The notes under the pieces: generated by a model | The model's input: only the letters and a program-made list of their open reading frames with translations | The model's database searches: none | Told to the model about the DNA's origin: nothing | Program-made: the position numbers and the translations under genes | Assembly (NCBI GenBank): GCA_964596835.1 | Contig: CAZQVV010000063.1 | Location: 1-15,093, forward strand | Length of the DNA: 15,093 bases | Reading direction: 5' to 3' | Source of the DNA: JAADGZ01 sp964596835 | GTDB lineage: Bacteria > Pseudomonadota > Gammaproteobacteria > UBA6429 > Thiohalophilaceae | Shown here: one piece after another, positions 6,635 to 13,213 of the stretch | Layout of the letters: the number at the start of each line of letters is the position of its first letter | Numbering within the stretch: position 1 is the first letter of the stretch

Positions 6635-7645
6635 ATGAATATCTATTACGACAAAGATTGTGATCTCTCCATCATCAAGGGTATGAAAGTAGCCATCATC
6701 GGCTACGGTTCCCAGGGCCATGCCCATGCCAATAATCTTAAAGACTCCGGCGTTGACATTACGGTGGCGTTGCGCGCCGGTTCTGCCTCGGTGGCCAAGG
6801 CCGAGAATGCGGGCCTGACGGTCAAGGGTACGGCTGAAGCGGTCAAGGCGGCCGATCTGGTCATGGTGCTGACGCCGGATGAATTCCAGTCACAGCTTTA
6901 CAAGCAGGAGGTCGAGCCCAACCTGAAGCAGGGTGCGGTGCTGGCGTTTGCCCACGGTTTCAGTATTCACTACAACCAGGTGGTGCCACGCAAGGATCTG
7001 GATGTCATCATGATTGCACCCAAGGCGCCGGGACATACCGTACGCACCGAGTTCGTTAAGGGTGGCGGGATTCCGGATTTGATTGCGATTTATCAGGACG
7101 CCAGCGGCAAGGCTAAAGACATTGCTCTGTCGTATGCTTCTGCTATCGGCGGCGGTCGCACCGGCATTATTGAAACTTCCTTCAAGGATGAAACCGAAAC
7201 TGATCTGTTCGGTGAACAGGCGGTGCTCTGTGGCGGTGCGGTGGAACTGGTCAAGGCCGGTTTTGAAACCCTGGTGGAAGCCGGTTATGCGCCGGAAATG
7301 GCCTATTTCGAATGCCTGCATGAACTCAAGCTGATCGTCGATCTGATGTATGAGGGCGGTATTGCCAATATGAACTATTCCATCTCCAATAACGCCGAGT
7401 ACGGCGAATATGTCACGGGTCCTCAGGTTATCAATGATGAAAGCCGCTGGGCGATGAAAGAAGCCCTGCACAACATCCAGACGGGGGAGTACGCCAAGCG
7501 TTTTATTCTGGAAGGGCAGGCCAACTATCCCGAGATGACCGCATACCGGCGGCTGAATGCCGCGCATCCGATTGAGCAGGTGGGGGCAAAATTGCGCAAG
7601 ATGATGCCCTGGATCGAAAAAATCGTGGATACCAGCAAAAACTAG
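6635..7645 (+). CDS. ilvC: Ketol-acid reductoisomerase, class I
   Basis: The enzyme isomerises and reduces 2-acetolactate to 2,3-dihydroxyisovalerate with NADPH and Mg. At 336 residues it is the short class I form, unlike the roughly 490-residue class II enzyme of E. coli. The Rossmann motif GYGSQG is at 23-28. Arg47, Ser50 and Ser52 in the following loop fit NADPH preference. His107 and the metal/substrate ligands Asp190, Glu194, Glu226 and Glu230 (DETETDLFGEQ, FECLHELK) and Ser251 are present. The start ATG has GGGA upstream. A terminator-like hairpin follows, so ilvC probably ends the ilvIHC operon. Confidence 0.97.
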   Translation: MNIYYDKDCDLSIIKGMKVAIIGYGSQGHAHANNLKDSGVDITVALRAGSASVAKAENAGLTVKGTAEAVKAADLVMVLTPDEFQSQLYKQEVEPNLKQGAVLAFAHGFSIHYNQVVPRKDLDVIMIAPKAPGHTVRTEFVKGGGIPDLIAIYQDASGKAKDIALSYASAIGGGRTGIIETSFKDETETDLFGEQAVLCGGAVELVKAGFETLVEAGYAPEMAYFECLHELKLIVDLMYEGGIANMNYSISNNAEYGEYVTGPQVINDESRWAMKEALHNIQTGEYAKRFILEGQANYPEMTAYRRLNAAHPIEQVGAKLRKMMPWIEKIVDTSKN

Positions 7646-7656
7646 TAAAAAAACAA

Positions 7657-7691
7657 AACGGCCTGTGTTATAAACATGGGCCGTTATTTTA
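7657..7691 (+). terminator. Intrinsic terminator after ilvC
   Basis: AACGGCC at 7657 pairs with GGCCGTT ending at 7685, and the stem continues inward with TGTGTT against AACATG, partly by wobble. ATTTTA follows. An A-rich stretch lies before it, so it may work in both directions. It sits 12 bases after the ilvC stop. Confidence 0.75.
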
Positions 7692-7724
7692 CCCCTATCA
7701 TTAACTAGCCACGAACTGTCGGCC

Positions 7725-8375
7725 ATGCCGGTAAGCCACCACTCAGCCATTGCCAGAGAGGGCATGCCCCTCCTTATTGTCGCCATCTTTGGTGCCTTAC
7801 TGCTACAGATTTACTTTGGTGGCGATAGCTGGCCTTCCTGGGTAGTGGTGTTGGCGCTGGGCTGGCTATTGCGGGATCCGCCCCGCAGCGTACCGGCCTC
7901 GCCCCTGGGCATTGTTGCGCCGGTGGATGGTAAAGTAATTACGGTGGAAGCCACCAAAGATCCCTACCTGTCGCGTGATTCGCTGAAAATCAGCATCCGC
8001 ATGCCGCTGTACGGCACCTTTACCCTGCGTAGTGCCACTGAAGGCAATGTCATTCAGCACTGGATGGACGATACCGTTCCCCGAGGCAGCGGTCATACCC
8101 ATGCGGTCTGGTTGCAGACAGATGAAGAGGATGATGTGGTGCTGGCTTTGCACCCCGGCCGTTTTTTTGGCCGCATTGCCTGCTATCTTTCGACCGGTGA
8201 TCGTGTTGGCCAGGGACGGCGCTGTGGCTATATCCCACTGGGAGCGCAACTGGATGTCTACCTACCGGCGAACTGCCCGGCAAAAGTCAGAGTCGGTGAA
8301 AAAGTATGGGGGGGGGAATCTATCCTCGCCCAGTTCATTCACCGCGCACAGGATCTGGAATCAATAACCTCATAG
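7725..8375 (+). CDS. psd: Phosphatidylserine decarboxylase-like protein lacking the catalytic Ser and His
   Basis: The 216 residues align along their length with the small, Neisseria-type phosphatidylserine decarboxylases: IAREGMPLL at the start, a membrane segment at about 15-48, LLRDPPRSVP, VAPVDGKV with Asp68 kept, LKISIRM, then GYIPLGAQLDVYLP near the end. In active enzymes a Gly-Ser pair in that last motif is cut and the Ser becomes the pyruvoyl cofactor. Here it is Gly173-Ala174 (codon GCG). The His of the NVH motif is Phe99. The intervening STENER region is also replaced. By family knowledge such a protein cannot self-process or decarboxylate. The frame is intact, so it is probably a conserved pseudoenzyme rather than a fresh pseudogene. 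It lies between ilvC and pssA, a common place for the true enzyme. The start has only a weak ribosome site. Confidence 0.8.
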   Translation: MPVSHHSAIAREGMPLLIVAIFGALLLQIYFGGDSWPSWVVVLALGWLLRDPPRSVPASPLGIVAPVDGKVITVEATKDPYLSRDSLKISIRMPLYGTFTLRSATEGNVIQHWMDDTVPRGSGHTHAVWLQTDEEDDVVLALHPGRFFGRIACYLSTGDRVGQGRRCGYIPLGAQLDVYLPANCPAKVRVGEKVWGGESILAQFIHRAQDLESITS

Positions 8376-8404
8376 CTTGCAGCGAAAAACGGCAGGATGA
8401 TGAA

Positions 8405-8439
8405 ATGGGTTGAGCGAAGCGCGAAGTCCGGGAGAAACC
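8405..8439. repeat. Single copy of the ATGGGT-AGCGAAG repeat family
   Basis: ATGGGTTGAGCGAAGCGCGA followed by AGTCCGGGAGAAACC resembles the repeat inside the uracil-DNA glycosylase gene (11745-11790), with the same inserted CGAAGTCC segment. It lies between the psd-like gene and the MITE-like element. The surrounding bases 8376-8464 show no gene. Confidence 0.6.
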
Positions 8440-8464
8440 TGTTGGCACGCTACGGGAGATTAAA

Positions 8465-8682
8465 CTCCAGGAGCTGAGATATCCCCACAAAATAATATTT
8501 AAAATTAAACCGATAAAAGAAATATCCGCCAATGAACGCGAATAAACGCCAATATTTTATGTTGATGTGTCTGCGGCGCAGAATACAACCATGAATGCTG
8601 TCGCCTTTATTCGCGTTCATTGCCGGACAGATAAGCTTTTGGCTTTTAGAAAATATTCGTGGGGATATCTCAGCTCCAGGAG
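8465..8682. mobile_element. 218-bp MITE-like element with 24-bp terminal inverted repeats
   Basis: The left end CTCCAGGAGCTGAGATATCC (8465 on, CCAC follows) is repeated in inverse orientation at 8659-8682, with one mismatch in 24 bases; similarity goes on into the A/T-rich part. Inside is a second, subterminal inverted pair, CCGCCAATGAACGCGAATAA against TTATTCGCGTTCATTG. There is no transposase or open frame. A degraded copy lies at 83-265. It is too small to move by itself. Its right end lies 45 bases before the ATG of pssA, so it supplies the pssA upstream region. Confidence 0.8.
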
Positions 8683-8727
8683 GGTAAGCGGCTTATCTCT
8701 ACCGGCAAAACGGGTTATGCTTCCGTT

Positions 8728-9537
8728 ATGATTGAGCGCAGACACAAACCACATCGTCACCGCGGCATTTATCTGCTGCCGAATCTATTTACCACTGCGG
8801 CCCTGTTTTCCGGGTTCTACGCTATTGTTGCGGCCATGCAGAGCCGTTTCGAAGCGGCGGCCGTAGCCATATTTATAGCGATGCTGCTCGACGGCCTGGA
8901 TGGACGAGTGGCGCGTCTGACCAACACCCAGAGCGACTTCGGGGCAGAATACGACAGTCTGTCTGACATGGTGTCGTTCGGCCTGGCGCCGGCGCTGGTG
9001 ATCTATCAGTGGGCGCTGTCGGAAATGGGCAAGGCGGGTTGGCTGGCGGCCTTTGTTTACACCGCAGGCGCCGCCCTGCGCCTGGCGCGTTTCAATACCC
9101 AGGTGGGAACGGCCGACAAACGTTATTTCCAGGGGCTGGCCAGTCCTGCTGCTGCGGCGATCGTGGCCGGCATGGTCTGGGTGGGTAATGATTACGCCCT
9201 GCAGGGCAAGGCTATTAATCTGGCCGCCTGGACCCTGACCTTGCTGATGGGGCTGCTGATGGTCAGCAATGTGCGTTATCACAGTTTCAAGGGTATAAAT
9301 TTCAAGGATCGGGTGCCTTTTGTCACTATTTTGTTTATCGTGCTGGTGATTGTTTTAGTATCTTACGATCCTCCCGTGGTACTGTTTTCCGTGTTTTTAC
9401 TTTATGCCCTGTCCGGTCCGGTCTGGACCCTGGTGTTGTTACGCCGGCGGCGGAGCGAGCGCCGAGCCCAGCGAAGAAACGAGATCCCGCCCGATGAGGG
9501 CGTTAAAAATAATAACAACAATGACTTTGAAAAATGA
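8728..9537 (+). CDS. pssA: CDP-diacylglycerol--serine O-phosphatidyltransferase
   Basis: The product makes phosphatidylserine from CDP-diacylglycerol and serine at the inner membrane. It belongs to the CDP-alcohol phosphatidyltransferase family, not the E. coli phospholipase-D-like type. The full signature is present from the ATG at 8728: Asp55, Asp58-Gly59, Ala62-Arg63, Gly72, Asp76 and Asp80 in DGLDGRVAR...GAEYDSLSD. Several membrane segments cover about residues 20-240, and the C-terminus is basic (RRRRSERRAQRR). Length is 269 residues. The frame is open up to a GTG at 8659 inside the MITE end, but MIERRHKPHRHRGIYLLPNL aligns with relatives from the ATG. No well-placed ribosome site is seen; a perfect AGGAGG at 8678-8683 is too far away. 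Confidence 0.94.
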   Translation: MIERRHKPHRHRGIYLLPNLFTTAALFSGFYAIVAAMQSRFEAAAVAIFIAMLLDGLDGRVARLTNTQSDFGAEYDSLSDMVSFGLAPALVIYQWALSEMGKAGWLAAFVYTAGAALRLARFNTQVGTADKRYFQGLASPAAAAIVAGMVWVGNDYALQGKAINLAAWTLTLLMGLLMVSNVRYHSFKGINFKDRVPFVTILFIVLVIVLVSYDPPVVLFSVFLLYALSGPVWTLVLLRRRRSERRAQRRNEIPPDEGVKNNNNNDFEK

Positions 9538-9555
9538 CCTAATTACCGCTATAGT
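9527..9555 (+). promoter_or_regulatory. Sigma70-type promoter for the leu leader and leuA
   Basis: TTGAAA at 9527-9532, a 17-base spacer, then TATAGT at 9550-9555, each hexamer matching the consensus at five of six positions. It overlaps the last codons of pssA. Transcription would start near 9562, giving a 5' leader of about 255 bases before leuA. Confidence 0.7.
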
Positions 9556-9573
9556 GGGTGTTAGAGATTATTA

Positions 9574-9693
9574 ATGATGACAACAGCCAATCACGACAAT
9601 CAAAACCAGATGATGCCTGCCCAACAGGGGGCGGTGCCCGCTTCCTGTTGTCTGCTATCGCTACGACTGCTGCCCGGCCGGGCAACTATTTAA
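9574..9693 (+). CDS. Candidate leucine leader peptide (39 residues)
   Basis: An open frame begins with two ATG codons about 12 bases after the predicted transcription start. It runs 39 codons: MMTTANHDNQNQ, then MMPAQQGAVPAS, then CCLLSLRLLPGRATI, then TAA. Codons 27-33 hold five Leu in seven (CTG CTA TCG CTA CGA CTG CTG), two of them the seldom-used CTA. A short Leu-rich peptide ahead of leuA is the hallmark of leucine attenuation (leuL in enterics). The ribosome site is weak (AGAGA). An internal start at 9610 or 9634 is also possible and would keep the Leu cluster. Confidence 0.6.
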   Translation: MMTTANHDNQNQMMPAQQGAVPASCCLLSLRLLPGRATI

Positions 9694-9768
9694 TTCCTCG
9701 CGCGGGAATACGCGCACATAAACCCCATTTTTATTTTATCACTCATTCTCATACCAGTGAGAATGCGT
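9623..9768 (+). promoter_or_regulatory. Attenuator-like structured leader of leuA
   Basis: Several hairpins follow one another. AACAGG/CCTGTT (9623-9649) has an inner GGC/GCC stem and lies directly before the Leu codons. The palindrome GCCCGGCCGGGC (9672-9683) comes just after them. GCGCG/CGCGC (9700-9715) is followed after 12 bases by a T-rich stretch (9728-9739). CATTCTCA/TGAGAATG (9744-9765) is a perfect 8-bp stem. None is a textbook terminator with a T-run directly behind, so the termination step is inferred rather than seen. Confidence 0.4.
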
Positions 9769-9818
9769 AGCTTTCGCGGGCGCGCATGGCATAATGGCGT
9801 CCGTGCAGGAGATTTGAC

Positions 9819-11384
9819 ATGTCCAAGACCAGTACGACAACCGATAAGCTGATTATTTTTGACACCACCTTGCGTGATGGTGAACAGAGTCCCGGCGCTT
9901 CCATGACCCTGGATGAAAAGGTGCGTATCGCCCGGGCGCTGGAAAAAATGCACGTCGATGTGATTGAAGCCGGTTTCCCGATTGCCAGCGTAGGTGATTT
10001 CGAAGCGGTGAAAGCTGTAGCCGAGGCTGTCAAAGATAGCACCATCTGTGTTTTGGCAAGGGCTCTGGACAAGGACATCGAGCGTGCCGGTGAAGCACTG
10101 AAACCTGCTCATTCAGGGCGCATACACACCTTTATTGCTACCTCACCCATTCACATGAAAAGCAAGTTGCGCATGAGTCCCGAGCAGGTGCTGGAACAGG
10201 CGGTGCGGGCGGTGAAAAAAGCGTGTCAATACACCGATAACGTAGAGTTCTCGCCGGAAGACGCCGGGCGTTCGGATCTGGATTTTCTTTGCCGGGTGCT
10301 GGACGCAGTGATCGATGCTGGTGCGACGACGGTGAACATCCCCGATACGGTGGGGTATAACATTCCCGCGCAGTTCGGCGCTTTGATTCACAACCTGCGC
10401 GAGCGTGTTCCTAATGCGGACAGGGCGATATTTTCGATGCATTGTCATAATGATCTCGGCCTGGCTACCGCCAACTCGCTGGCGGCGGTGATGAACGGCG
10501 CACGGCAGGTGGAATGCACCATCAATGGTTTGGGCGAACGCGCCGGTAACGCTTCGCTGGAAGAAGTCGTGATGACGGTGAAAACCCGGCGTGATATTTT
10601 TCCCTGTTCGGTGGATCATCTGGACACGACTCAGATTATGAGTTGTTCGCGTCTGGTGTCCGGCATAACCGGTTTTGCTGTGCAACCCAACAAGGCTATC
10701 GTCGGCGCCAACGCCTTTGCCCATGAGTCCGGTATTCATCAGGACGGCGTGCTCAAGCATCGCGAGACTTACGAAATCATGCGTGCGGAGGATGTAGGGC
10801 TGACCACCAACCGTATGGTGCTGGGCAAACATTCCGGGCGCAACGCCTTTCGCACCCGCCTGAAAGAGTTGGGCGTGGAATTCAAGTCCGAGTCGGAGTT
10901 GAATGACGCCTTTTCCCGCTTCAAGGAACTGGCTGACAAGAAGCATGAAATTTACGACGATGATCTGCAGGCGCTGGTGACCGAAGCCAGTGTCGAGGCC
11001 GCTAACGAATGGGTCCGGCTGGTGGCGTTGAAAGTCTGTTCGGAAACCGGCGAAACGCCGGTGGCTACCGTGTCTATTGATCTGGATGGCGAGGAACAGG
11101 AGAGCATCAGCGAAGGCAGCGGGCCGGTGGATGCGGCGTTCAAGGCGATTGAAAAGCTCATGAACAGCGGCACCGAACTGTTGCTGTACTCGGTCAACAA
11201 CATCACGAATGGCACCGACTCCCAGGGCGAGGTGACCGTGCGCCTGGAAAAGGGCGGGCGTATTGTCAATGGCCAGGGTGCGGATACGGATATCGTGATT
11301 GCCTCGGCCAGGGCCTATGTCAACGCACTGAACAAGATCATGGAGCCGGAAACGCGTTCGCATCCGCAGACGGGGGAGGTGTAA
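9819..11384 (+). CDS. leuA: 2-isopropylmalate synthase
   Basis: LeuA condenses 2-ketoisovalerate with acetyl-CoA, the first step specific to leucine. The product has 521 residues. The N-terminal TIM-barrel starts with FDTTLRDGEQSPGASM (metal ligand Asp15). The other metal ligands are His208 and His210 in MHCHNDLGLA and Asn244 in NGLGERAGNASLEE. AHESGIHQDGVLKH marks the linker region, and the C-terminal regulatory domain (from about residue 395) is full length, so leucine feedback inhibition is expected. AGGAG at about 8 bases before the ATG is a good ribosome site. It is preceded by the Leu-rich leader. It is separate from leuBCD, which are not in this window. Confidence 0.97.
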   Translation: MSKTSTTTDKLIIFDTTLRDGEQSPGASMTLDEKVRIARALEKMHVDVIEAGFPIASVGDFEAVKAVAEAVKDSTICVLARALDKDIERAGEALKPAHSGRIHTFIATSPIHMKSKLRMSPEQVLEQAVRAVKKACQYTDNVEFSPEDAGRSDLDFLCRVLDAVIDAGATTVNIPDTVGYNIPAQFGALIHNLRERVPNADRAIFSMHCHNDLGLATANSLAAVMNGARQVECTINGLGERAGNASLEEVVMTVKTRRDIFPCSVDHLDTTQIMSCSRLVSGITGFAVQPNKAIVGANAFAHESGIHQDGVLKHRETYEIMRAEDVGLTTNRMVLGKHSGRNAFRTRLKELGVEFKSESELNDAFSRFKELADKKHEIYDDDLQALVTEASVEAANEWVRLVALKVCSETGETPVATVSIDLDGEEQESISEGSGPVDAAFKAIEKLMNSGTELLLYSVNNITNGTDSQGEVTVRLEKGGRIVNGQGADTDIVIASARAYVNALNKIMEPETRSHPQTGEV

Positions 11385-11395
11385 CATCCCCCGTC
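11369..11395 (+). terminator. GC-rich hairpin overlapping the leuA stop
   Basis: GACGGGGGA (11369-11377) and TCCCCCGTC (11387-11395) form a perfect 9-bp stem around a 9-base loop that contains the leuA stop codon. No T-run follows, so it is not a standard intrinsic terminator. It could block 3' exonucleases or work with Rho. Confidence 0.5.
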
Positions 11396-11412
11396 AGGGA
11401 CGAGTGGTTAGT

Positions 11413-11562
11413 GGCTAAATAGGCGTTTCGAATACGGGTACACGGGTGACTTTCCACGTTCGCGGTGAGTCCTTCTACGAGGCTCTCCTGAGCGAAGCCG
11501 AAGGGCTCAGGACGAACGGTAGTTTCTAAAGTGGACGGGTATTTGGAACAGCTATTTAGGCC
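11413..11562. mobile_element. 150-bp inverted-repeat element with nested repeat
   Basis: GGCTAAATAGGCGTTTCGAA at the left end matches the reverse complement of the right end (GGCCTAAATAGCTGTTCCAA) with a few differences, continuing through AATAC and CAC to about 30 bases. It has no open frame. Nested inside, at about 11467-11519, is an inverted copy of the CCCTTCGACTTCGCTCAGGA repeat seen at 1-58. It looks like a small non-autonomous element or a composite of two repeat families. Confidence 0.6.
11467..11519. repeat. Inverted copy of the 1-58 repeat
   Basis: Read on the minus strand it gives GAGCCCTTCGGCTTCGCTCA then GGAGAGCCTCGTAGAAGG, colinear with AAGCCCTTCGACTTCGCTCA and GGAGAGCCTTGTCGAAGG at 19-56. 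Only a few bases differ. Confidence 0.7.
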
Positions 11563-11571
11563 GGATATATA

Positions 11572-11604
11572 GGTAGGTTGGGTAGAACAAAGTGAAACCC
11601 AACA
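11572..11604. repeat. Copy of the GGGTAGAACGAAGTGAAACCC repeat
   Basis: GTAGGTTGGGTAGAACAAAG then TGAAACCCAAC is the array repeat of 2891-3244 with compensating changes in the outer stem (TTGGGT pairs with ACCCAA), so the stem is kept while its sequence differs. It lies between leuA and the uracil-DNA glycosylase gene. A GTG within it opens the upstream extension of that gene. Confidence 0.75.
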
Positions 11605-11648
11605 CGGCATTAATGTGTATTCCTTGCCAAGGATTTAAAGAGCTATTT

Positions 11649-12467
11649 ATGACAAACCTTACGACCAGACAACAGGACTATCTTGCCGTTATGGGCATTG
11701 ATGTCTGGTTGCCGAAAGACGCGCCACTAGCAGAACCTCGATCCGTAGGATGGGTAGAGCGAAGCACGAAGTCCAGTAGGGAAACCCATCAAGCGATCAA
11801 GTCCATCTCACCCACCGGGGAGGATGCCCCCGTAGGCGTTGAGCCATGTGAAACCCCTCGACACAAATCCCCCCAACATGAACCCCAGAACAATGATATA
11901 TCGATCCTGGACTGGGAGGCCTTGCAAACCTGTGTTGCGCAATGCCGCCTGTGCGAACTCCACAAAACCCGCACACAAACGGTCTTCGGCGCGGGCAACC
12001 GCAACGCCGACTGGCTGATCATCGGCGAGGCGCCCGGTGCGGATGAGGATCGTCAGGGGGAACCTTTTGTCGGGCGTGCCGGACAACTGCTCAATGCCAT
12101 GTTGCAGGCGCTCGATCTTGCCCGGCGGGATGTTTATATCGCCAACATTCTCAAATGCCGCCCGCCGCAAAACCGGGATCCGAAGGTGGAAGAAGTCGCG
12201 CACTGCGGTTCCTACCTGGCGCGTCAGATTCAACTGATTCAACCGAAAGTGATCCTGGCGCTGGGACGTGTCGCCGCCCAGAAGCTATTGCAAACCAACA
12301 CCAGTCTCGGACGTTTGCGGGGCAGGCTGCATTATATTGAGAGTACAACGGCGCCGGTGGTTGTGACCTATCACCCGGCCTACCTGTTGCGTTCACCGCT
12401 GGAAAAACGCAAAAGCTGGGACGATCTGCTGTTTGCGAAAAAAACGCTGGAGGCGGGTATTTCATGA
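11649..12467 (+). CDS. Uracil-DNA glycosylase, family 4 ([4Fe-4S] type)
   Basis: The enzyme removes uracil from DNA as the first step of base excision repair. In the 272 residues the core starts near residue 89. It shows the iron-sulfur cysteines C99 and C102 (CRLC), C170 (NILKCRPPQNRDP) and C186, the active-site motif GEAPGADEDRQGEPFVGRAG at 126-145, and HPAYLLR at 242-248. The N-terminal YLAVMGIDVW is common in proteobacterial members. Residues 33-48 (VGWVERSTKSSRETHQ) are encoded by a dispersed repeat, and 62-71 probably by a second, decayed copy. The ATG at 11649 follows AAAGAG; the upstream extension to 11592 is repeat and was not taken. The stop overlaps the rimI start as ATGA. Confidence 0.93.
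   Translation: MTNLTTRQQDYLAVMGIDVWLPKDAPLAEPRSVGWVERSTKSSRETHQAIKSISPTGEDAPVGVEPCETPRHKSPQHEPQNNDISILDWEALQTCVAQCRLCELHKTRTQTVFGAGNRNADWLIIGEAPGADEDRQGEPFVGRAGQLLNAMLQALDLARRDVYIANILKCRPPQNRDPKVEEVAHCGSYLARQIQLIQPKVILALGRVAAQKLLQTNTSLGRLRGRLHYIESTTAPVVVTYHPAYLLRSPLEKRKSWDDLLFAKKTLEAGIS
11745..11790 (+). repeat. Dispersed repeat inserted in frame in the glycosylase gene
   Basis: GTAGGATGGGTAGAGCGAAG then CACGAAGTCCAGTAGGGAAA then CCCATC is a member of the family at 2891-3244 and 8405-8439. It keeps the reading frame of the gene and encodes residues 33-47 of the linker. A weaker match, GTAGGCGTTGAGCCATGTGA then AACCCCTC, lies at 11832-11859. Confidence 0.8.
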
Positions 12468-12934
12468 GTGCGGTTATCAAGCCGCAGCATGATGGGTTAC
12501 TGCCCATGCGCCTGGGCGATCTTGATGAGGTGATGGCCATAGAAACTGCAGTCTACCCCTTCTCCTGGACCGAGGGTATTTTTGCCGACTGCATCAAGAT
12601 TGGATACAGTTGCTGGGTTTACCGCGAACAGGGAGACATCAGAGCCTACTGTGTGATGGCGCTGGGTCCGGGCGAGGCGCATATTCTCACTCTTTGCGTG
12701 CATCCCGCTTTTCAACGTCAGGGGCTGGCTCGGATGATTATGAATTTTATGCTCAAGCTGGCCATAAAATGGCAGGCCGATACCATGTATCTTGAAGTGC
12801 GTCCCAGTAATCATGCCGCTATCAGCCTGTATCAATCACTGGGTTTTAGCGACGCCGGGCGACGTCCCAACTACTACCCGGCGGAGAATAATAGCCGCGA
12901 GGATGCGCTGATTATGACGCTGTCGCTGACCTAA
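12464..12934 (+). CDS. rimI: Ribosomal-protein-alanine N-acetyltransferase RimI
   Basis: RimI is a GNAT-fold enzyme that acetylates the N-terminal alanine of ribosomal protein S18 using acetyl-CoA. The product has 156 residues. The acetyl-CoA motif HILTLCVHPAFQRQGLAR is at 73-90. LEVRPSNHAAISLYQSLGF at 110-128 holds the likely catalytic Glu111 and Tyr123, in the same 12-residue spacing as in the Salmonella enzyme. RRPNYYPAENNSREDALIM near the end is typical of RimI rather than other GNATs. It overlaps the glycosylase gene by four bases and is likely co-translated with it. It is the last core gene before the accessory region. Confidence 0.95.
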   Translation: MSAVIKPQHDGLLPMRLGDLDEVMAIETAVYPFSWTEGIFADCIKIGYSCWVYREQGDIRAYCVMALGPGEAHILTLCVHPAFQRQGLARMIMNFMLKLAIKWQADTMYLEVRPSNHAAISLYQSLGFSDAGRRPNYYPAENNSREDALIMTLSLT

Positions 12935-12989
12935 TCGGCCAGAATTGCTGCCTTTTCAGCATATAGAAGTTTCCATGTCATCTTTAACG

Positions 12990-13182
12990 AAGAAATCGAA
13001 CGGCGGCGTACCTTCGCCCAGCCAAGGATTACGCCTACGATCTTATCGAGGAAACAGCCGAAATTCCTGAAAACCTTCGCTACTACATCGACTACGATGC
13101 AATCGCCCGTGACATGGAGATCAACGGTGAGATCACCGAAATCAACCACGACCTGATCGTCACTAGCGCTAACGAGTTCTAA
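12990..13182 (+). pseudogene. Remnant of an ArdA-like anti-restriction gene (C-terminal part)
   Basis: From 13021 one frame reads AKDYAYDLIEETAEIPENLR, YYIDYDAIARDMEINGEITE, then INHDLIVTSANEF and TAA at 13180. The (Y/F)xDYxAxARD core and acidic character are like the C-terminus of ArdA, a DNA mimic that blocks type I restriction enzymes. The recognition is by pattern and moderate. No start codon precedes: the frame is closed by TAA at 12985. Another frame upstream (FHVIFNEEIERRRTFAQ) would join with a single-base shift near 13015. ArdA is normally about 160-180 residues, so at least half is lost. It suggests a former plasmid or integrative element. Confidence 0.5.
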
Positions 13183-13190
13183 TCTTCAAC

Positions 13191-13213
13191 AGGTCGCCGA
13201 AAGGCGGCCTTTC
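13191..13213 (+). terminator. Terminator-like hairpin after the ArdA remnant
   Basis: AGGTCGCC (13191-13198), loop GAAA, GGCGGCCT (13203-13210), then TTCC. The 8-bp stem has one T-G pair. The position 9 bases after the stop fits the terminator of the lost gene. It lies also downstream of the minus-strand fic gene, where it could act from the other side. Confidence 0.6.

Noticed and set aside
6890..7786. 298-codon minus-strand ORF opposite ilvC
   Set aside because: Antisense shadow of a certain gene; no recognisable domain.
8659..8727. Upstream GTG start for pssA
   Set aside because: It lies inside the terminal repeat of the MITE-like element, and the residues it would add do not belong to the family; kept only as a possibility in the findings.
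9558..9770. 70-codon plus-strand ORF in the leuA leader
   Set aside because: Its GTG start is before the predicted transcription start, and its frame lacks the Leu cluster found in the overlapping 39-codon frame.
10143..11387. 414-codon minus-strand ORF opposite leuA
   Set aside because: Antisense shadow of leuA, rich in His and Arg from reverse codons; no family features.
11592..11648. Upstream GTG start for the uracil-DNA glycosylase
   Set aside because: The start codon lies in a dispersed repeat; the ATG at 11649 has AAAGAG before it and gives the familiar N-terminus.
12931..13149. 72-codon minus-strand ORF
   Set aside because: Opposite strand of the ArdA-like frame; the plus-strand reading has the family-like residues.
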